A DNA stretch of 15,673 nucleotides from Butyrivibrio sp. (GCA_016297265.1 JAEDHB010000031.1:1-15673); one strand, 5' to 3'. Shown: positions 5,307 to 13,614, counted from the first letter of the stretch. Notes: generated by a model from the sequence alone, not told the origin. Numbers and translations are program-made.

Positions 5307-6155
5307 ATGAGCGAATTAGAAGATAATATTAGCAGACAGGAAAGAGCGGAAGCCAGTATTCAGAAAAAATTTCATAAAGAATTGTTTTCCAGATTTGCAA
5401 AGGCATGCAAGAGCTATGAACTGATACAGGAGGGCGACAAAATCGCCGTATGTATCTCCGGAGGAAAGGATTCAATGCTCATGGCGAAGCTTTTTCAGGA
5501 ATTGCAAAAACACAGACAGGTACAATTTGATTTGGTATTTCTTGTCATGGATCCGGGTTACAATATTGAGAACCGAAGACTCATTGAGAAGAATGCGGCG
5601 GAATTGGGAATACCGATTACAATCTATGAGAGTGATATTTTTGATGCGGTGGATACCATTGACAGAAATCCATGCTATCTTTGTGCAAGAATGAGAAGGG
5701 GGCATTTGTACAGCAAGGCCGGGGAACTCGGATGCAATAAGATTGCGTTGGGACATCATTATGATGATGTTATTGAGACAATACTTATGGGGATGCTTCA
5801 CAGCGGTCAGATACAGACAATGATGCCAAAGCTTCACAGCACAAATTTCCCGGGAATGGAGCTGATAAGGCCAATGTATCTTATCCGGGAGGAAGATATC
5901 TGCAAATGGCGGGATTACAATGAATTGCACTTTCTTCAGTGCGCCTGTCATTTTACGGAGACTTGCAGTACCGTTAATGAGGACGGCTCGTCCGCTTCGA
6001 AACGGCTTGAGACCAAGCAGCTGATTGCAAAGATGAAAGAGACAAATCCGTATGTGGACAGTAATATTTTCAGAAGTGTTGAAAATGTATGCCTTGATAC
6101 GGTTATCACCTATAAGAAAAAAGGTGTTAGATATAATTTTTTAGACGAATACTAA
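5307..6155 (+). CDS. ttcA: TtcA-family tRNA 2-thiocytidine synthetase
   Basis: A 282-residue PP-loop ATPase of the TtcA/TilS superfamily. TtcA adenylates C32 of certain tRNAs and inserts sulfur using a 4Fe-4S cluster. Visible: ATP pyrophosphatase loop SGGKDS (51-56), CxxC at C123/C126 (NPCYLCARMRRGHLY), GHHYDDVIET (149-158), and a cysteine group C212, C214, C220 (CACHFTETC) that supplies the third cluster ligand in this family. The length fits the compact clostridial members. AAGGA lies 8 nt before the ATG. Some clostridial paralogues may thiolate other substrates, so the precise target is inferred. It is the first gene of a long codirectional run. Confidence 0.85.
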   Translation: MSELEDNISRQERAEASIQKKFHKELFSRFAKACKSYELIQEGDKIAVCISGGKDSMLMAKLFQELQKHRQVQFDLVFLVMDPGYNIENRRLIEKNAAELGIPITIYESDIFDAVDTIDRNPCYLCARMRRGHLYSKAGELGCNKIALGHHYDDVIETILMGMLHSGQIQTMMPKLHSTNFPGMELIRPMYLIREEDICKWRDYNELHFLQCACHFTETCSTVNEDGSSASKRLETKQLIAKMKETNPYVDSNIFRSVENVCLDTVITYKKKGVRYNFLDEY

Positions 6156-6171
6156 TATGCGGAGGATTGTT

Positions 6172-6600
6172 ATGGAATTTTTAGGAAAATGGAAAATTAA
6201 CTCAATAATGATGTATGATGCGAATTATACATGTGTATATGTTACACCGGAGAAATATGTGGAATTAATCCCATCATATATTGACAGCGCTGATGAGGCA
6301 GCAGTTGCAAAGGAAAAACTTCAGAGAAGAATGAACATGGATACAATTATTTCTATAGAGGATAACAATAGAATTAATTATCTTGTTCCGGATACGGAAG
6401 AATACAGAGCCCTCATTGGTGAAACAGACGCGAACAAGGTGGCTGACGGATATATTATCGTCGACAGTATTGAATGGAAATTAGTTGAAGGCGAGCTGTA
6501 CTATGATACTCAGCTTGGGATGATGGCCAATCCTTTTAAGAAGGCTTTTGATGAGAAGGGCAGACTTAACATTAACGATACGGAATATGTAAGAATATAG
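6172..6600 (+). CDS. Orphan 142-residue protein, beta-rich, lipocalin-like
   Basis: Family not recognised. The start at 6172 is chosen because GCGGAGGA precedes it by about 8 nt. An ATG at 6157 in the same frame lacks a ribosome binding site. The product opens with EFLGKWKI and contains alternating strand-like stretches (YTCVYVTPEKYVE, DTIISIED, GYIIVDSIEWKLVEGELYYDT) and ends LNINDTEYVRI. A 'G.W.' opening with a beta-rich body recalls lipocalin-like domains, but this is only a resemblance. There is no signal peptide or membrane segment, so it is probably cytoplasmic. It sits 16 nt after ttcA and 10 nt before the next gene, which implies co-expression. Confidence 0.75.
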   Translation: MEFLGKWKINSIMMYDANYTCVYVTPEKYVELIPSYIDSADEAAVAKEKLQRRMNMDTIISIEDNNRINYLVPDTEEYRALIGETDANKVADGYIIVDSIEWKLVEGELYYDTQLGMMANPFKKAFDEKGRLNINDTEYVRI

Positions 6601-6610
6601 GAGAATTTTT

Positions 6611-6988
6611 ATGAATTCATCAGGCAAGAACAAAATGTCTTTTGAACTGGATTTTAAAGGTGGAAAAATATGGTGCGAACATCTTGATTCCATGGGAAGT
6701 CATGAAGATGAAGTTATAGAAAAATTTCAGAAGGACAGTGTTACTTTTTTCAGACCTTCGATTTCTTCTTTTATGATTATCAGCCTTCAGAATACCGTTC
6801 TTACGCCCAAAATTGCGGAATGTATATCCGACACAATTATCGGTGGTAAAAAAAGATTTATGAGAATATCCTTCCACGGTGTTGAATATGCCAATCGCAA
6901 GATTCTAAAGAAAATAAAAAAACAGTGCAATACCATTATTGGTTTTCACTCTGATTTTGAGAAAGCCAAGAAATGGGTGTTGGATTGA
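6611..6988 (+). CDS. Orphan 125-residue protein, possibly STAS-like
   Basis: A small basic cytoplasmic protein of unknown function. AGGAG ends about 9 nt before the ATG. The second half has an alternating pattern like a STAS/SpoIIAA-type fold: a strand (FMIISLQN, 54-61), a helix (TPKIAECISDTII, 65-77), a strand (KRFMRISFHGV, 81-91), a helix (YANRKILKKIKKQ, 93-105), a strand (NTIIGFH), and a terminal DFEKAKKWV helix resembling the 'D.EKA..WL' end of STAS-like proteins. The canonical phosphorylatable Ser/Thr of anti-sigma antagonists is not identifiable. The fold is inference. It lies between the beta-rich orphan and luxS with gaps of 10 and 16 nt. Confidence 0.7.
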   Translation: MNSSGKNKMSFELDFKGGKIWCEHLDSMGSHEDEVIEKFQKDSVTFFRPSISSFMIISLQNTVLTPKIAECISDTIIGGKKRFMRISFHGVEYANRKILKKIKKQCNTIIGFHSDFEKAKKWVLD

Positions 6989-7004
6989 CAGAAGGAGGTA
7001 CGCT

Positions 7005-7520
7005 ATGGAATTAATTCCAAGCTTTCAGGTAGATCATACTAAACTTGTACCGGGAATATATGTATCCCGGATTGATACAATAGGACAGGAATATGCAACA
7101 ACTTTTGATATCAGAATGAAGACGCCGAATGTTGAACCTGCGATTCATCCCAATGCGATGCATTCCATTGAGCATGTAATTGCAACTTTTCTGCGCAATG
7201 ATGAGGAATGGAAGGACAGCGTAATATATTGGGGTCCGATGGGCTGTCTTACAGGAAGCTATCTTATTATGAAGGGAAGACCTGCACCACAGGATATTTT
7301 GCCCCTTATGATTCGGGCGTTTGAATATCTGAGGGATTATGATGATGTGATTCCGGGCGCATTGCCGGTCAATTGCGGCAATTATCTTTTGCATGACCTT
7401 AATATTGCAAAATACGAGGCAAAGCTGTTTGTTGACAATCTCAAAAACAAACCATGCTTTGAATATCCTCAGGCGGAAAGAATCAATACGGAAAAGGGAC
7501 TGACCTTCTTCGATTCATAA
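7005..7520 (+). CDS. luxS: S-ribosylhomocysteine lyase (AI-2 synthesis)
   Basis: A 171-residue LuxS. It cleaves S-ribosylhomocysteine to homocysteine and DPD, the precursor of autoinducer-2, in the activated-methyl cycle. Metal site: H53 and H57 of HSIEH with C124 of NCGNY. Catalytic residues: E56 and C81 of WGPMGC. The substrate-binding FDIR (R37) is present. Variants from the commonest form are the ECGNY-type motif changed to NCGNY and GCRTG changed to GCLTG, seen directly, with unknown effect. It is slightly longer than the usual 155-160 residues. AGAAGGAGG lies about 7 nt before the ATG. No pfs/mtnN gene is adjacent. Confidence 0.95.
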   Translation: MELIPSFQVDHTKLVPGIYVSRIDTIGQEYATTFDIRMKTPNVEPAIHPNAMHSIEHVIATFLRNDEEWKDSVIYWGPMGCLTGSYLIMKGRPAPQDILPLMIRAFEYLRDYDDVIPGALPVNCGNYLLHDLNIAKYEAKLFVDNLKNKPCFEYPQAERINTEKGLTFFDS

Positions 7521-7522
7521 CT

Positions 7523-7542
7523 ATCAGCCAACGGACGCTGAT
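7523..7542 (+). other. Small intergenic hairpin after luxS
   Basis: A 6-bp stem ATCAGC (7523-7528) with GCTGAT (7537-7542) and an 8-nt loop, between luxS and the next gene. No T-run follows, so it is not a convincing terminator. It may be a processing or stability element, or chance. Confidence 0.3.
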
Positions 7543-7558
7543 GATGTGAGAGGTATAC

Positions 7559-8098
7559 ATGGATATAGATTATTCATCATTGAAAAATAATATATTTGAT
7601 GTTGTTGCGGAGGGGCAGATTAAGCTGGGATATCACCGTGAGGAGATAAGGATGTATTATCCGCTTACTTCACTTAACAATTTTTTGCATACCCGGTTTA
7701 ATGATGAAGAGATGTATCGGGAGCTGCAGAACTTTGCCGGGTATATGGGTGACTGTGCCGGTAAAATCAGCATATCACGGAATAAAAGCAGATTTTGCTT
7801 TAATCTGTCCGCAGATTTAGTGGAATATGTTCACACCAATGTTGAACAAAGTGAATTTCTTGTGGAATTTATTAATACAATCGCAAAGCATCATATAGTT
7901 ATTGAGGATTTGCTGGCTGTTTTTCGTAAATATTCGGATAAGATATATTTTGAAAAAATAGAGGGCAGCGAATTCGATTATCTGATATATTTTGTTGACG
8001 GCAAACCGGATAATTACAGATACTGTATTACGGATGAGGGCTGTCATATGACATATCACAGATTTACTGAAGACGATTTCCGGGAGATAGTTAGTTAA
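7559..8098 (+). CDS. DUF3877-like protein of unknown function
   Basis: A 179-residue soluble protein. The opening (SSLKNNIFDVV, AEGQIKLGYHREEIRMYYPL, TSLNNFL) resembles the DUF3877 family known from Lachnospiraceae. It contains helical stretches and a C-terminal beta-type region (DYLIYFVDGKPDNYRYCI). No signal peptide, membrane helix or catalytic motif is evident. GAGAGG lies about 7 nt before the ATG. It follows luxS by 38 nt and precedes sbcD by 92 nt. The family name rests on remembered pattern. Confidence 0.7.
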   Translation: MDIDYSSLKNNIFDVVAEGQIKLGYHREEIRMYYPLTSLNNFLHTRFNDEEMYRELQNFAGYMGDCAGKISISRNKSRFCFNLSADLVEYVHTNVEQSEFLVEFINTIAKHHIVIEDLLAVFRKYSDKIYFEKIEGSEFDYLIYFVDGKPDNYRYCITDEGCHMTYHRFTEDDFREIVS

Positions 8099-8106
8099 CC
8101 GGTTAA
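8095..8106. promoter_or_regulatory. Perfect 12-bp palindrome TTAACCGGTTAA
   Basis: A perfect inverted repeat overlapping the stop codon of the DUF3877-like gene and lying 85 nt before sbcD. It could be an operator for an sbcDC-proximal promoter. A TTGACA at 8141-8146 lacks a clear -10. A second small hairpin, CCGCT/AGCGG (8148-8152/8159-8163), follows. No function can be assigned. Confidence 0.3.
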
Positions 8107-8190
8107 AAGTATAAAGCGCTAAGGTCACACAGGTGTACATTTGACAACCGCTAATCAGAGCGGATGAAGCTATGTTATGGGAGAGGTGTT

Positions 8191-9372
8191 ATGAAATTAT
8201 TTCATTTGTCAGATTTGCATATTGGAAGACAGTTGCAGATGTACAGTCTGGTTGAGGCGCAAAAAAATGTTTTTGACCAGATTTTGAGAGCAATCACGGA
8301 TGAAAAGCCGGATGCGGTACTTATCGCGGGGGATGTATATGATAAATCAGTCCCATCCTCTGAAGCCTTTGATTTGCTCAATGAATTGCTGGTTCAATTA
8401 TCAGAAATCGAACCGGCAGTGCCGGTTCTTATCATTTCGGGCAATCATGACAACAATCTCAGACTCAATTATGCAAGCCATTTTATGGAAAAAAATAAAA
8501 TTTTCATAGCAGCAAATCCACCACAGAAAAAGGACGAGCATCTTAAGAAGGTCACATTGCAGGATGAATACGGTGAAGTGAATATATATCTTCTTCCATT
8601 TACGAGACCGGCGGATGTCAGAAATCTGTATGGGGATGAAAGGGAAATCAGAGATTTTAATGACGCAGTGGCGGCACTTATCGAACGGGAAAATATAGAC
8701 TATTCAGAGCGCAATATTCTGGTGTCCCATCAATTCTATGTTGCGGCCGGAAAGGAACCGGAGAGAAGGGATTCCGAGATGAGATATATATCCGTGGGCG
8801 GACTGGACAGTGTCGATATAAGCCATGTTGAAAAATTCGACTATGTGGCCCTGGGGCATATTCATTCAGCCCAGAAGGTGGGTATGGAACACATTAGGTA
8901 TTGCGGCACTCCAATTAAGTATTCCGTAAGTGAAGCAGGAGACAATAAGTCAATTACTATTGTAGAACTCCGCGAAAAAAATACGGAGCCGTTTATCAGC
9001 TATCTGTCATTGGCAATGAAGCCGGATGTTGTGAAGCTTCGCGGCACACTTCAGGAAGTAATTGATATGGCAGATGCCGAGCTGAAAAAAAGCTATGTTC
9101 ACATTACCCTGACGGATGAGGAATGCGGATTCAGACCAAAGGACAGCCTGATGGAATATTTTGACAATATAATTGAGGTGGTAATAGACAACAGGCGCAC
9201 AAGGGCAGAGTTAAGCAATGATATGGAAGCAACTGAGAATATCAGTCCGGAAACCGCATTTGTGAATTTTTATCAGGAAATGAACGGACAGCCGATGAGT
9301 GAAGCTGAAAAGAAATTGCTTATGGATGTAATAAGTACAATATCCGGGAAGGAAAAAGAGGACAGCATATGA
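8191..9372 (+). CDS. sbcD: Exonuclease SbcCD, nuclease subunit
   Basis: A 393-residue Mre11-like metallophosphoesterase. With SbcC it forms a complex that cleaves DNA hairpins and processes double-strand ends. Metal-binding motifs in order: D8 and H10 (HLSDLHIG), D48 (IAGDVYD), N85-H86-D87 (SGNHDNN), H180 (LVSHQF), H223 and H225 (GHIH), then YCGTPIKYSVSE. All are intact. The start at 8191 is preferred over the upstream in-frame ATG at 8164 because GAGAGG precedes it and the protein then begins at the first strand, as in the family. Its end overlaps sbcC. Confidence 0.95.
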   Translation: MKLFHLSDLHIGRQLQMYSLVEAQKNVFDQILRAITDEKPDAVLIAGDVYDKSVPSSEAFDLLNELLVQLSEIEPAVPVLIISGNHDNNLRLNYASHFMEKNKIFIAANPPQKKDEHLKKVTLQDEYGEVNIYLLPFTRPADVRNLYGDEREIRDFNDAVAALIERENIDYSERNILVSHQFYVAAGKEPERRDSEMRYISVGGLDSVDISHVEKFDYVALGHIHSAQKVGMEHIRYCGTPIKYSVSEAGDNKSITIVELREKNTEPFISYLSLAMKPDVVKLRGTLQEVIDMADAELKKSYVHITLTDEECGFRPKDSLMEYFDNIIEVVIDNRRTRAELSNDMEATENISPETAFVNFYQEMNGQPMSEAEKKLLMDVISTISGKEKEDSI

Positions 9373-12143
9373 AGCCGTTACATATTAGAATGGAATCCTT
9401 TGGTTCCTACAAGCATGAGAATATAGATTTTGCGAAGGTTGACCATGGTATTTTTCTAATAACGGGTGATACGGGCGCCGGTAAAACAACTATTTTTGAT
9501 GCCATTACCTATGCGTTGTACGGGGATTCCAGCGGCGGAAAACGAAATGCCGGTATGATGATTAGCCAGTATGCTGCACCGGGCGAATATACGGAAGTAG
9601 AATTCTGTTTTAAAATCGGCGAAGCAAAGTATACCATTATCCGCTCTCCCGAACAGAAAAAATATAAGGTCAAGAAGGACGAAAACGGCCAAAATATCTA
9701 TGAAATGCTGAAGACGTCAGAGCCGGCAAAGGTAAAACTGATACTGCCTGACGGCACTGAATTTGCAGGGAAAAAAGGAGAGACGGACAATAAGATTATA
9801 GATATTCTTGGAGTTGACAGAAATCAGTTTACCCAGATAGCCATGCTGGCGCAGGGAGACTTTGTCAGACTTCTTCATGCTGATTCCAATGAGAGAGCAA
9901 AGATTTTTGCAAAAATATTTGACACCTCCCTGTATGGTCTTATAGAGCAGGAGCTTGAAACCAGATATAAGGATATCAGGGGCAGGCTGGATAACAATGA
10001 GAATGAAATTACCGGAATGTTAAGGGATATCACGTTGTCCGAGGAATCTGATTATGCCGAAGAATGGGATAAGCTTGGAGGCTTCAGCGAAACAAAGTCC
10101 AATGAATTGATGGCTCTTATTGCAGCTATCAATAAGGAATTGGAATGTAAAAATGCGGAATACGATGCACTGATATGCGGATTAGACAAGGAAAGAACAG
10201 ATATTGAAAAGCAGCTTGAGGCCGCCAATGAGATTAATGGGGTGTTCGACAAATATGACGAGGCTGTTAAGACGGCTGCTGCTCTAAATGACAGAAAAAG
10301 CAATATTGATGAAACGGAAAAAAGGATTTCAAAAGCGGAGAGGGCATTGGGAATCGAAGCCGATTACAGTCTTTTACTCAACAAAAAGAAGGATATTGAA
10401 AGCATCTCCCACAGCATCGGGAAATTGAATTCCGAGCTGGAAAAATGCAGGTTCAGTCTTGCTCGGCAAAAAGAGGAATATGAGGCGGCAGAGAAAAACT
10501 ATGAACAATATGACGAACTAATCAAGCAGAGCGCCGCTTTGGAGGAGAAACTGAGTCTGTATGATGAAGTGGACAAGCTGGAGCATGAATATAAAAAGGC
10601 ACAGGCTGAATCGATTCGATTGAAGGACCGCCGAAGCGCACTTGACAAGCTGCTTGATGACATAGATGACAGGGAAAAGGAATTAGCGGAATGTAGCAGA
10701 ATGTCCGAGGATGCGCGCAACGACTATAACGAGAAGAATTATGCATTTATTCATAATCAGGCAGCTATCCTGCGCGGGCAGCTGATTGAGGGTGAACCAT
10801 GCCCTGTTTGCGGTAGCATACATCATATTGCTGTGGAGACGGAAGAGGAAAATTTTGTAACGGAAAAAATGGTTAAAGATGCTGCAAAGACTCTGGAAAC
10901 CGCTGTCAAAAATGAGAAAAAAGCAGGCGAAGTTCTTGAAATGCTTAAAAATAAGAGAATCGAAATGGAGACAGAAGTTAATGCCGGTTTTGCAGTGGCA
11001 CAGAGAGATGAAGCTGACAGGAAAGCCAGACTGGAGGCTGCAAAGGCAAAGCTTAAGTACGGAAGCAGAAAGGAAGCCCTCGAGACAATAAGAAAAACCA
11101 ATGAAGCCGCGGATAAACTCAAAAACGATAAGGAGACTGCGTCAAAGCTGTACAATGAAATACTTTCGCAGGCAAGCGATTTTACCGCCAAGCTTCAGTT
11201 TGCACAGGATAATCTCAAAAAACATGAGGCAGAGCTGTCAATTATCGTAACTAAATTTAATGCACAACTCGCGGCGAATAATTTTACGTCTGAAACAGAT
11301 TTCGTTGAGGCATTGATACCTTCGGGTGAGATGGTTCAGTTGCGCAAATCCATTCAGGAATACCGTGAAAAAGTGATAAACAATCAGAAAGATATAGAGC
11401 ATTATCATGCCAGAATAGATGGTAAATCAAGGGTTGACGTCACTGAATTCAAAAAGAATATCGCACAAATCAATATCAAAAAATCTGAAATTGAAAAACT
11501 TTGCAAGAAAATCAATACAAAGCTCAGCATTAACCGGAATGCCGGAATGCATATTGAGGAGAGTTATGCGTGCAGGGAAAAATTGAAGTCAGAATTTGTT
11601 GTAATCGAGAATGTATATAAAACTGCCTGTGGTAAGATTTCCAAAAAGCGACTCAGTTTTCAGACATATATTCAGAGGTCATATTTTATGCGCGTAATAG
11701 CAGCTGCCAACAAGAGACTTGAGAGAATGTCGGACAGTCAGTTTGTGCTACGCTGCAGAGATATGGAAAATCTGGGAACGCAGGGTTCGGTTGGACTTGA
11801 CCTGGATGTGTACAGCCTTGTGAACGACAGCAGAAGGGATGTTAAATCCCTGTCCGGCGGAGAATCCTTTCAGGCAGCACTTTCAATGGCATTGGGGCTC
11901 TCGGACGTTATTCAGAATGCCGCCGGAAAAATAAGAATCGAGACAATGTTTATTGATGAAGGCTTTGGCTCTCTCAGTGATGAAACAAGAAACAAAGCTC
12001 TTGAACTGCTCAATGAATTGTCGGAAGGGAAACAGCTTATAGGCATTATTTCTCATGTGACAGAACTAAAGGCGCAGGTAGAAACCAAGCTTATTGTAAA
12101 AAAGACTGACAAAGGAAGTAAGGCATATTGGAGCATGGATTAG
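9369..12143 (+). CDS. sbcC: Exonuclease SbcCD, ATPase subunit
   Basis: A 924-residue Rad50/SMC-type ATPase, partner of SbcD. Walker A GDTGAGKT (33-40), Q-loop region 'NQFTQIAMLAQGDF', two long charged coiled-coil arms, zinc-hook CPVC (C478, C481), ABC signature SGGES (829-833), Walker B MFIDEGFG (D863, E864) and the switch histidine H896 (IISHV). The head-arm-hook-arm-head order is complete. It is shorter than E. coli SbcC (1048 residues), mainly in the arms. The start ATG overlaps the sbcD stop as ATGA, indicating translational coupling and equimolar synthesis. Only two bases separate it from the convergent J-domain gene. Confidence 0.95.
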   Translation: MKPLHIRMESFGSYKHENIDFAKVDHGIFLITGDTGAGKTTIFDAITYALYGDSSGGKRNAGMMISQYAAPGEYTEVEFCFKIGEAKYTIIRSPEQKKYKVKKDENGQNIYEMLKTSEPAKVKLILPDGTEFAGKKGETDNKIIDILGVDRNQFTQIAMLAQGDFVRLLHADSNERAKIFAKIFDTSLYGLIEQELETRYKDIRGRLDNNENEITGMLRDITLSEESDYAEEWDKLGGFSETKSNELMALIAAINKELECKNAEYDALICGLDKERTDIEKQLEAANEINGVFDKYDEAVKTAAALNDRKSNIDETEKRISKAERALGIEADYSLLLNKKKDIESISHSIGKLNSELEKCRFSLARQKEEYEAAEKNYEQYDELIKQSAALEEKLSLYDEVDKLEHEYKKAQAESIRLKDRRSALDKLLDDIDDREKELAECSRMSEDARNDYNEKNYAFIHNQAAILRGQLIEGEPCPVCGSIHHIAVETEEENFVTEKMVKDAAKTLETAVKNEKKAGEVLEMLKNKRIEMETEVNAGFAVAQRDEADRKARLEAAKAKLKYGSRKEALETIRKTNEAADKLKNDKETASKLYNEILSQASDFTAKLQFAQDNLKKHEAELSIIVTKFNAQLAANNFTSETDFVEALIPSGEMVQLRKSIQEYREKVINNQKDIEHYHARIDGKSRVDVTEFKKNIAQINIKKSEIEKLCKKINTKLSINRNAGMHIEESYACREKLKSEFVVIENVYKTACGKISKKRLSFQTYIQRSYFMRVIAAANKRLERMSDSQFVLRCRDMENLGTQGSVGLDLDVYSLVNDSRRDVKSLSGGESFQAALSMALGLSDVIQNAAGKIRIETMFIDEGFGSLSDETRNKALELLNELSEGKQLIGIISHVTELKAQVETKLIVKKTDKGSKAYWSMD

Positions 12144-12145
12144 CA

Positions 12146-12838
12146 CTATTCGAATAAGATCGGATTGACATACGGAATAAGCTTAAATACAAATATGAGT
12201 ATAATAATCAGAGCAATGATGATTAGAACTATTTTACTCCAGGAGGTTGCCATTTTCATGGCGAAACGGTGCTTCTTCTCGCTATGCCATTTTGTTCTTT
12301 TCGAAAGAGTCTCATATAGCGCGTGATATTTTTCATTGGAAGGGTCGAGAGAGGAGGCTGTTTCTATATCAATTCTTGCCTGGGTAGTATTCTGAAGTCC
12401 AAGATTGATACAGGCATGAAGGTAATACCATCTTGCATTTCGGTTAAAAAACGGAATGCTTTCAAGCACGGCTATTGCTTCATCAAACTGTCCCGAAGAT
12501 ATAAAGCTTACTGCCGATTTGTATTCAGGAGTATCGTTCATTTCCTCGCCCTTGCCGTAGTCGTAACCGGGATAACGCAAATTATCATCATCATATGTAT
12601 TTGAACCGGAATGTGAATTGTGTGTCCGGTGTTCTTTATAATCAGGTGAATTACGTTCCTTTTCAATTGCTTCATAGGCTTCCTGAATTCTTCGGAAATT
12701 GTTTTTCGTGTTTTCAGGATCAGGATCGTTAGGATTGGAATCGGGATGATATTTTCTGCTCAGTGTACGATATGCTTTCTTTATCTCGTCAAAAGAGGCA
12801 TATTCAGAAACTCCAAGGACTCTGTATGGATTAGGCAT
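12146..12838 (-). CDS. Membrane-anchored J-domain protein with TPR-like region
   Basis: A 230-residue protein. The N-terminal J domain (residues 3-62) has the HPD motif at 31-33 (KYHPDSNP), so it should stimulate a DnaK-type ATPase. A polar linker (65-100) follows, then a helical TPR-like stretch (about 102-180: YKSAVSFISSGQFDEAIAVL and AARWYYL-like helices), and a C-terminal membrane segment (about 202-222, SKIVLIIIALIIILIFVFKL) that would tether it with the J domain in the cytoplasm. It lacks the Gly/Phe and zinc-finger parts of DnaJ, so it is a specialised co-chaperone. Its ribosome binding site is a run of eight G. It has its own promoter, divergent from the two-component operon. Confidence 0.85.
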   Translation of the reverse strand: MPNPYRVLGVSEYASFDEIKKAYRTLSRKYHPDSNPNDPDPENTKNNFRRIQEAYEAIEKERNSPDYKEHRTHNSHSGSNTYDDDNLRYPGYDYGKGEEMNDTPEYKSAVSFISSGQFDEAIAVLESIPFFNRNARWYYLHACINLGLQNTTQARIDIETASSLDPSNEKYHALYETLSKRTKWHSEKKHRFAMKMATSWSKIVLIIIALIIILIFVFKLIPYVNPILFE

Positions 12839-12844
12839 TTGTGT

Positions 12845-12897
12845 CCCCCCCCTATTTTGTATGTCTGGATTATACCATAGTCATTGAATTGTTGTAA
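12845..12897 (-). promoter_or_regulatory. Promoter and G8 ribosome binding site of the J-domain gene
   Basis: Minus strand: TTACAA (12897-12892), 17-nt spacer, TATAAT (12874-12869) with TGG extended -10. Then eight consecutive G (12852-12845) 6 nt before the ATG. No other Shine-Dalgarno sequence is present, so the G-run must serve. Homopolymer runs of this length are prone to slippage, which could alter translation level. Confidence 0.65.
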
Positions 12898-12901
12898 ACT
12901 G

Positions 12902-12931
12902 TTGATAAATGGTCTACTTATGTATTATTAT
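12902..12931 (+). promoter_or_regulatory. Promoter of the two-component operon
   Basis: TTGATA (12902-12907), 18-nt spacer, TATTAT (12926-12931), 29 nt before the response regulator ATG. It abuts the divergent J-domain promoter (12869-12897), so a regulator bound here could affect both. Confidence 0.5.
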
Positions 12932-12959
12932 CTATTTATCAGCTTGCAGGAGAAAAATA

Positions 12960-13610
12960 ATGGTTGAAATATTGATAGTTGAAGATGAAAAAGCAATATC
13001 GGATTTAATCAGAATTAATCTGAGTATGGCGGGATATTCCTGCACAACGGCATATGACGGAAAAGAGGCCGCAGATTTGCTGGAAAACAGAAATTTTGAT
13101 TTGGTATTACTCGATGTGATGCTGCCGGAAATAAGCGGTTTTGAACTGATGGAATATATCAGGCCAATGTCCATCCCGGTAATATTTATTACAGCTATGG
13201 GGAGCCTGGATAACAGGGTTAAAGGACTTACATCCGGAGCTGAGGACTATATTGTTAAGCCATTTGAAATTGCAGAGCTTATGGCGAGGGTTAATATTGT
13301 TTTACGAAGATACAAAAAGACGGATAAACAACTCGAATTCAGGGATATTGTCATTGATGTTGAGAACCAAATGGTTACAAAGAACGGTGAACAGATTGAG
13401 CTTACACCAAAGGAATTTGAACTCATTACACTTTTAGTCAGAAATGTGGGAATCACTCTTGTCAGAGATAAGATATACGAAGAAATATGGGGCATGGAAT
13501 ATTCGGTGGAGACAAGAACTCTGGACTTACATATACAAAGGCTGCGTAAGAAGCTTGACCTTAATACTTCGCTCAAAACAGTGTTCAAAGTAGGATACAG
13601 ATTGGAATAA
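12960..13610 (+). CDS. OmpR/PhoB-family response regulator
   Basis: A 216-residue regulator. The receiver domain (3-115) has the acidic pocket E8-D9, phosphoacceptor D52 (LVLLDVMLPE), T78 (FITA) and K100 (IVKPFE). The C-terminal winged-helix DNA-binding domain (about 122-216) contains LTPKEFELITLLVRN and the recognition region VETRTLDLHIQRLRKKL. Phosphorylation by the adjacent kinase would drive promoter binding. The start at 12960 is chosen because GCAGGAG precedes it and the first strand (VEILIVEDE) follows at once. The in-frame upstream ATG at 12909 lies inside the promoter. The kinase starts 4 nt after its stop. Confidence 0.93.
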   Translation: MVEILIVEDEKAISDLIRINLSMAGYSCTTAYDGKEAADLLENRNFDLVLLDVMLPEISGFELMEYIRPMSIPVIFITAMGSLDNRVKGLTSGAEDYIVKPFEIAELMARVNIVLRRYKKTDKQLEFRDIVIDVENQMVTKNGEQIELTPKEFELITLLVRNVGITLVRDKIYEEIWGMEYSVETRTLDLHIQRLRKKLDLNTSLKTVFKVGYRLE

Positions 13611-13614
13611 AATA

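Noticed and set aside
8141..8146. TTGACA upstream of sbcD as a promoter
   Set aside because: No -10-like hexamer occurs at 16-18 nt spacing; the nearest candidate is about 24 nt away.
10823..11191. Serine-rich minus-strand frames inside sbcC
   Set aside because: They are antisense to the coiled-coil coding region, where Glu/Lys/Ala codons read backwards as Ser/Phe/Leu. No start signals are present.
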